From contig JAFWZW010000004.1 in the NCBI GenBank assembly GCA_017517325.1, positions 167,295 through 231,294 of the forward strand: a stretch of DNA of 64,000 bases, read 5' to 3'. Source of the DNA: Clostridia bacterium. GTDB lineage: Bacteria; Bacillota; Clostridia; Oscillospirales; SIG627. Position 1 is the first letter of the stretch. Each line of letters starts with the position of its first letter. The notes beneath the pieces are model-generated. The model worked only from the letters and a program-made list of their open reading frames with translations, had not been told where the DNA came from and did not search any database. A program made the translations under genes and the position numbers. Shown piece after piece: positions 61,230 through 64,000 of this stretch.

Positions 61230-62048
61230 TCACTTTCTTAAAAAAGTCTTATACACCCAATGCTGTATTTTTACGGGCATCAAAAACATTCCCGTCTGGG
61301 CAATGGCTACAATGGCGTAATCGGCAAAGGAAGAATAACCCATCTTCCAAAAGCGCTTGATGGTATCGATGTAGCTCTTTGTATTCTCCCAACTCTTGCG
61401 ACGTTTTGCAAGATCGTCGTTGGAACGAAAATACAAAAGAGACTCTCCCACGTTTTCAGCAATACAGCCGGAGAAAAGCATTCTGCCGAAAAGATCTACG
61501 TCTTGATTTCTTCTTAAATCGGAATATCCGCCGTTTTCCAACACTTTGCTTTTTCTGTACATAACGGCAGGATGATTAAATGCACTGCGCTTTTTCGCAA
61601 AATTATATATTTCCTTGTGCTTTTCGGGAACTGCGCGAACCGAGACCACCTGAGCGGGAGAAGAATAAAACTCATCTACGAAAGAGCCCACAATGCTAAG
61701 TTCGGGATTCGTTTCAAATACTTTCAACTGTTTCTCGCAGCGTTCAGGTTTTGAGATATCATCCGTATCCATGCGGGCAACCAGTTCGTTTTTACATGCT
61801 TTCAGGCCTTCGTTCAGCGCTAATCCCAACCCTAAGTTTACTTTGTTGACCACGATTGAAAACAGATCGGGATACTTTTCGGTGTACTCTTTTATAATTG
61901 CGTACAGCGCATCATTCAGTGGGCCGTCTTCCACGATCACGATCTCGTCAGGCAAAACCGTTTGATTGAGCATGCTGTCAATAGCCAATCTCAAATATTC
62001 AGGCTTTTCCTTTATGTAAAGAGACATTAAAACACTGTATTTTTCCAT
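61230..62048 (-). CDS. Glycosyltransferase family 2
   Basis: 272 residues. YSVLMSLYIKEKPEYLRLAIDSMLNQTVLPDEIVIVEDGPL at the N terminus, MDTDDISKPERCEKQLKVF as the DxD site, and a membrane-proximal helical tail. Of the amylovoran AmsE-like GT2 type. Two bases separate its start from the phosphoglycosyl transferase stop. Confidence 0.92.
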   Translation of the reverse strand: MEKYSVLMSLYIKEKPEYLRLAIDSMLNQTVLPDEIVIVEDGPLNDALYAIIKEYTEKYPDLFSIVVNKVNLGLGLALNEGLKACKNELVARMDTDDISKPERCEKQLKVFETNPELSIVGSFVDEFYSSPAQVVSVRAVPEKHKEIYNFAKKRSAFNHPAVMYRKSKVLENGGYSDLRRNQDVDLFGRMLFSGCIAENVGESLLYFRSNDDLAKRRKSWENTKSYIDTIKRFWKMGYSSFADYAIVAIAQTGMFLMPVKIQHWVYKTFLRK

Positions 62049-62050
62049 CG

Positions 62051-62788
62051 TTACCCTCTCAACATTTCCTTTGCTTCTGCCTGCTTGGCGTCATAGGTTG
62101 CTTGATCTACTTCTCCCTTTTCCAGGAGCCAATCACCGAAATCCATATCGCTGACCGTGCCTTCGCGCACGGTATCGCTGCGCTTGAGCACCTTTCCGAT
62201 GGTCTGAAAAATGATCTTTACATCGTTTGCAAAGGTGATGCCGCCGTCAATATACGCCAGATCGTACTGAAACTTTTGTTCCCAGGTGATGTTGTTGCGC
62301 CCGTTGACCTGTGCGAGGCCTGAAAGACCGGGGCGAACGTCGTGGCGACGCCTCTGCTCCCGGGTCATAAAGACCATATCTCTTACCAGCTGGGGGCGCG
62401 GCCCGATGATGGACATATCGCCCACCAGAATGTTGATCAGCTCCGGCAATTCGTCAAGGCTGGTGCTGCGGAGAAATTTACCGTAGGCGTTGAGGCGGAC
62501 CTCATCGGGAAGAAGATTCCCTTCCTTGTCCTTGGCGTTTGACATGGTGCGCAGCTTGATCAGCTTAAAGATACGCTCTTTTCCGTCTTTCCCTTTTTTA
62601 CCGGGGCGGGGCTGGACGAAGAAGGGGTTGCCCTTCATGGTGACGGCACCAACCACCATCAGCACCAAAAGGATCGGAGATAACACCATCAAGGCGATCA
62701 ATGAAAGAAAAAAGTCTGAGAATCTTTTGAAAAATACTTTATACACGGAGCTATCCTCTATTTTGTCATTTTTTTGCTTTTGCGGCAT
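62051..62788 (-). CDS. Priming sugar transferase (polyprenyl phosphoglycosyl transferase)
   Basis: 245 residues. Start taken as ATG 62788; TTG two codons earlier is possible and neither has a good ribosome-binding site. Membrane hairpin (about 25-50), then the catalytic domain: FKLIKLRTMSNAKD, STSLDELPELINILVGDMSIIGPRPQL and HDVRPGLSGLAQVNGRNN. It transfers the first sugar-1-phosphate to undecaprenyl phosphate (WcaJ/TuaA/PglC-like). First gene of the exopolysaccharide operon. Confidence 0.93.
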   Translation of the reverse strand: MPQKQKNDKIEDSSVYKVFFKRFSDFFLSLIALMVLSPILLVLMVVGAVTMKGNPFFVQPRPGKKGKDGKERIFKLIKLRTMSNAKDKEGNLLPDEVRLNAYGKFLRSTSLDELPELINILVGDMSIIGPRPQLVRDMVFMTREQRRRHDVRPGLSGLAQVNGRNNITWEQKFQYDLAYIDGGITFANDVKIIFQTIGKVLKRSDTVREGTVSDMDFGDWLLEKGEVDQATYDAKQAEAKEMLRG

Positions 62789-62850
62789 TGCCAAACTGGC
62801 TCTTGCAGGGCTACGAGCAAGAGTGGTTAATAAATACTACATTTGAAGTT

Positions 62851-62879
62851 ATTATAACATAACGGCTATTTGGTGTCAA
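62851..62879 (-). promoter_or_regulatory. Consensus promoter of the exopolysaccharide operon
   Basis: Reverse strand TTGACA (62874-62879), 17-base spacer, TATAAT (62851-62856): both boxes perfect. Confidence 0.88.
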
Positions 62880-62960
62880 TAAAAAACGGGAAAGATATAC
62901 ATATAAAAATATATATAATAGGTAATAAGAATCGTTTTCGGTGGCTTTGGGGAAAAACGA

Positions 62961-62983
62961 AAGGCACTGCGAGGCAGTGCCTT
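62961..62983 (-). terminator. Terminator of the window-end membrane protein gene
   Basis: AAGGCACTGC pairs with GCAGTGCCTT around GAG; reverse strand continues TCGTTTTT. It separates this gene from the exopolysaccharide promoter. Confidence 0.8.
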
Positions 62984-63077
62984 GGTTGGGCTTGTTTTGA
63001 CAATTCATTCATTCGTGTCCGAAAAAGAACTGGTCATAAAACCTGATTTTCTTTGATGTATTTCTATGTTCTTAACT

Positions 63078-64000
63078 TTAAGAAAGCAGTGAAAGAACAA
63101 TTGCAATTATCGTAGGACACAATGCCATAAATATTAACCACCCTTTATTGTGTACCTCAACTTTAACATCGGGACAATATCTTTTTATTTTACGCAAACC
63201 ATAAAACGGGAAATGCATAATATCAAGCTCATATTCTCCTGCGTTTTTTATAGAAAAGGTTGCGCAGGCAGGTCTATATCTAAATCGTGAGTGCATAGCC
63301 GTTTTAAATGAAACACCTTTAATGTCGGTCCACAACAGTAAATCATTTTCGGTGTGTATCCCTTTATCATCAAGAACGCATATCACCTTACCGAAACAAA
63401 AACGATTTAATATTGATAAGAAAACTAATGGTATCAAAACTACACCCCATATTACCGCTGTAACAGGCAAGGTTTTTAAAAATGCAGATATGAGTTCACC
63501 GAAAAGCCATTCCCCACTCTCTTTCCACTCCATAATTAGAATCATAATGGGAACCATAGGAACGAAAGAAAGGAAAATGCCTAAAATATAGTTAAAATAC
63601 TGTATGCGGATATTATCACCAGATAACCGTTTTAACTCCGGTTGCTTTGTTTTTGGTGCTATAGTATATAGATGTTCTAGAAAACTCGGTAAATTTTCTT
63701 TTTGCGTGTCAATAGTCAAAACTTTTGGAGATGCTGTTATTCTGCAAGGTGCTCCCTCGTTAAAAGCAATATCAATAACAAACTGTTTAAAAATAGCGGT
63801 TTGTTTGACTCTTATAGATTTAATATCTAATGGTACGCGCGTTGTATATGTAATCTGTTTACCTGTTCCAGAAATAAGTGCAATCAGCAAATAATGCTCT
63901 GTAAACCCGAAATAACCATAATACTGTGTGTTTCCCTGATTAAGCAATCCATAAATGGGGTGCATTAGTGTTTCATCATCTTCTAATAAATCGGTTAGAG
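63078..64000 (-). CDS. Membrane protein of unknown function (5' end outside window)
   Basis: An ATG at 63965 would give 295 residues, but the frame stays open to the window edge (LTDLLEDDETLMHPIYGLLNQG) and no ribosome-binding site precedes that ATG, so I treat the gene as cut. Residues after about 125 hold two transmembrane segments (NYILGIFLSFVPMVPIMILIM; LPVTAVIWGVVLIPLVFLSIL), with a further hydrophobic C terminus. Strands such as KVICVLDDKGIHTENDLLLWTDIKGVSFK resemble a PH-like or bPH domain. Function unknown; AT-rich. Confidence 0.65.
   Translation of the reverse strand, partial: LTDLLEDDETLMHPIYGLLNQGNTQYYGYFGFTEHYLLIALISGTGKQITYTTRVPLDIKSIRVKQTAIFKQFVIDIAFNEGAPCRITASPKVLTIDTQKENLPSFLEHLYTIAPKTKQPELKRLSGDNIRIQYFNYILGIFLSFVPMVPIMILIMEWKESGEWLFGELISAFLKTLPVTAVIWGVVLIPLVFLSILNRFCFGKVICVLDDKGIHTENDLLLWTDIKGVSFKTAMHSRFRYRPACATFSIKNAGEYELDIMHFPFYGLRKIKRYCPDVKVEVHNKGWLIFMALCPTIIAIVLSLLS

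Noticed and set aside
1-64000. CRISPR array, riboswitch, rRNA, prophage or transposase gene
   Set aside because: No regularly spaced direct repeats, no recognisable conserved riboswitch core, and no corresponding genes were found on reading both strands.

Overview
The window looks like chromosome from an uncultured, probably gut-associated member of the Clostridia (Bacillota). The evidence is the ctsR-mcsA-mcsB-clpC heat-shock operon, a dnaG-rpoD operon, lipoprotein signal peptides with Gram-positive style solute-binding proteins, a class D-like sortase, and many near-consensus TTGACN-(16/17)-TATAAT promoters with AGGAGG ribosome-binding sites. I cannot place it below class level. There are no rRNA genes, CRISPR arrays, phage or transposase genes. 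One tRNA (Glu, CTC) is present.

Layout. 1-8.7 kb: 5' part of polA, a DUF4838 glycosidase-like protein, a patatin phospholipase, tRNA-Glu, a MITE-like palindrome array, a HTH/zinc-ribbon membrane protein, an S1-domain protein, and two envelope proteins. 8.8-12.8 kb: a MarR-controlled heterodimeric ABC exporter with visible double operators. 12.9-15.5 kb: NhaC-type antiporter with an acidic N-terminal extension, and dUTPase. 15.7-20.7 kb: three tandem paralogous solute-binding lipoproteins without permeases. 20.8-26.6 kb: AraC regulator, an envelope operon (phosphodiester glycosidase, unknown membrane-anchored protein, PAP2 phosphatase), and a solute-binding lipoprotein with a charged helical insertion. 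26.7-31.6 kb: rpoD, dnaG, RluA-type pseudouridine synthase, trmB. 31.7-36.2 kb: CtsR operon with two perfect CtsR boxes around its promoter. 36.3-41.1 kb: GH28 enzyme, DEDD exonuclease, PHP-domain protein, PlsC-like acyltransferase.

41.2-45.4 kb is the most unusual part: five tightly spaced co-directional genes encoding a small sortase substrate, a class D-like sortase, a membrane protein, an SGNH hydrolase and a TIR-transmembrane-(Ig-like) protein, behind one good promoter. 45.6-62.8 kb is a roughly 17-gene exopolysaccharide/capsule cluster read right to left from a consensus promoter at 62.85 kb. It has a priming phosphoglycosyl transferase, two GT2 and two GT4 glycosyltransferases, Wzy- and Wzx-like membrane proteins, three hexapeptide acyltransferases, a TupA-type ATP-grasp ligase, a cytosolic beta-propeller, UDP-glucose dehydrogenase, UDP-glucuronate 4-epimerase, a galacturonokinase-like GHMP kinase and a nucleotidyltransferase. 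The precursor genes suggest a polymer containing uronic acid, probably galacturonate. The window ends inside a membrane protein gene of unknown function.

All functional calls rest on motif recognition by eye; no database search was run.
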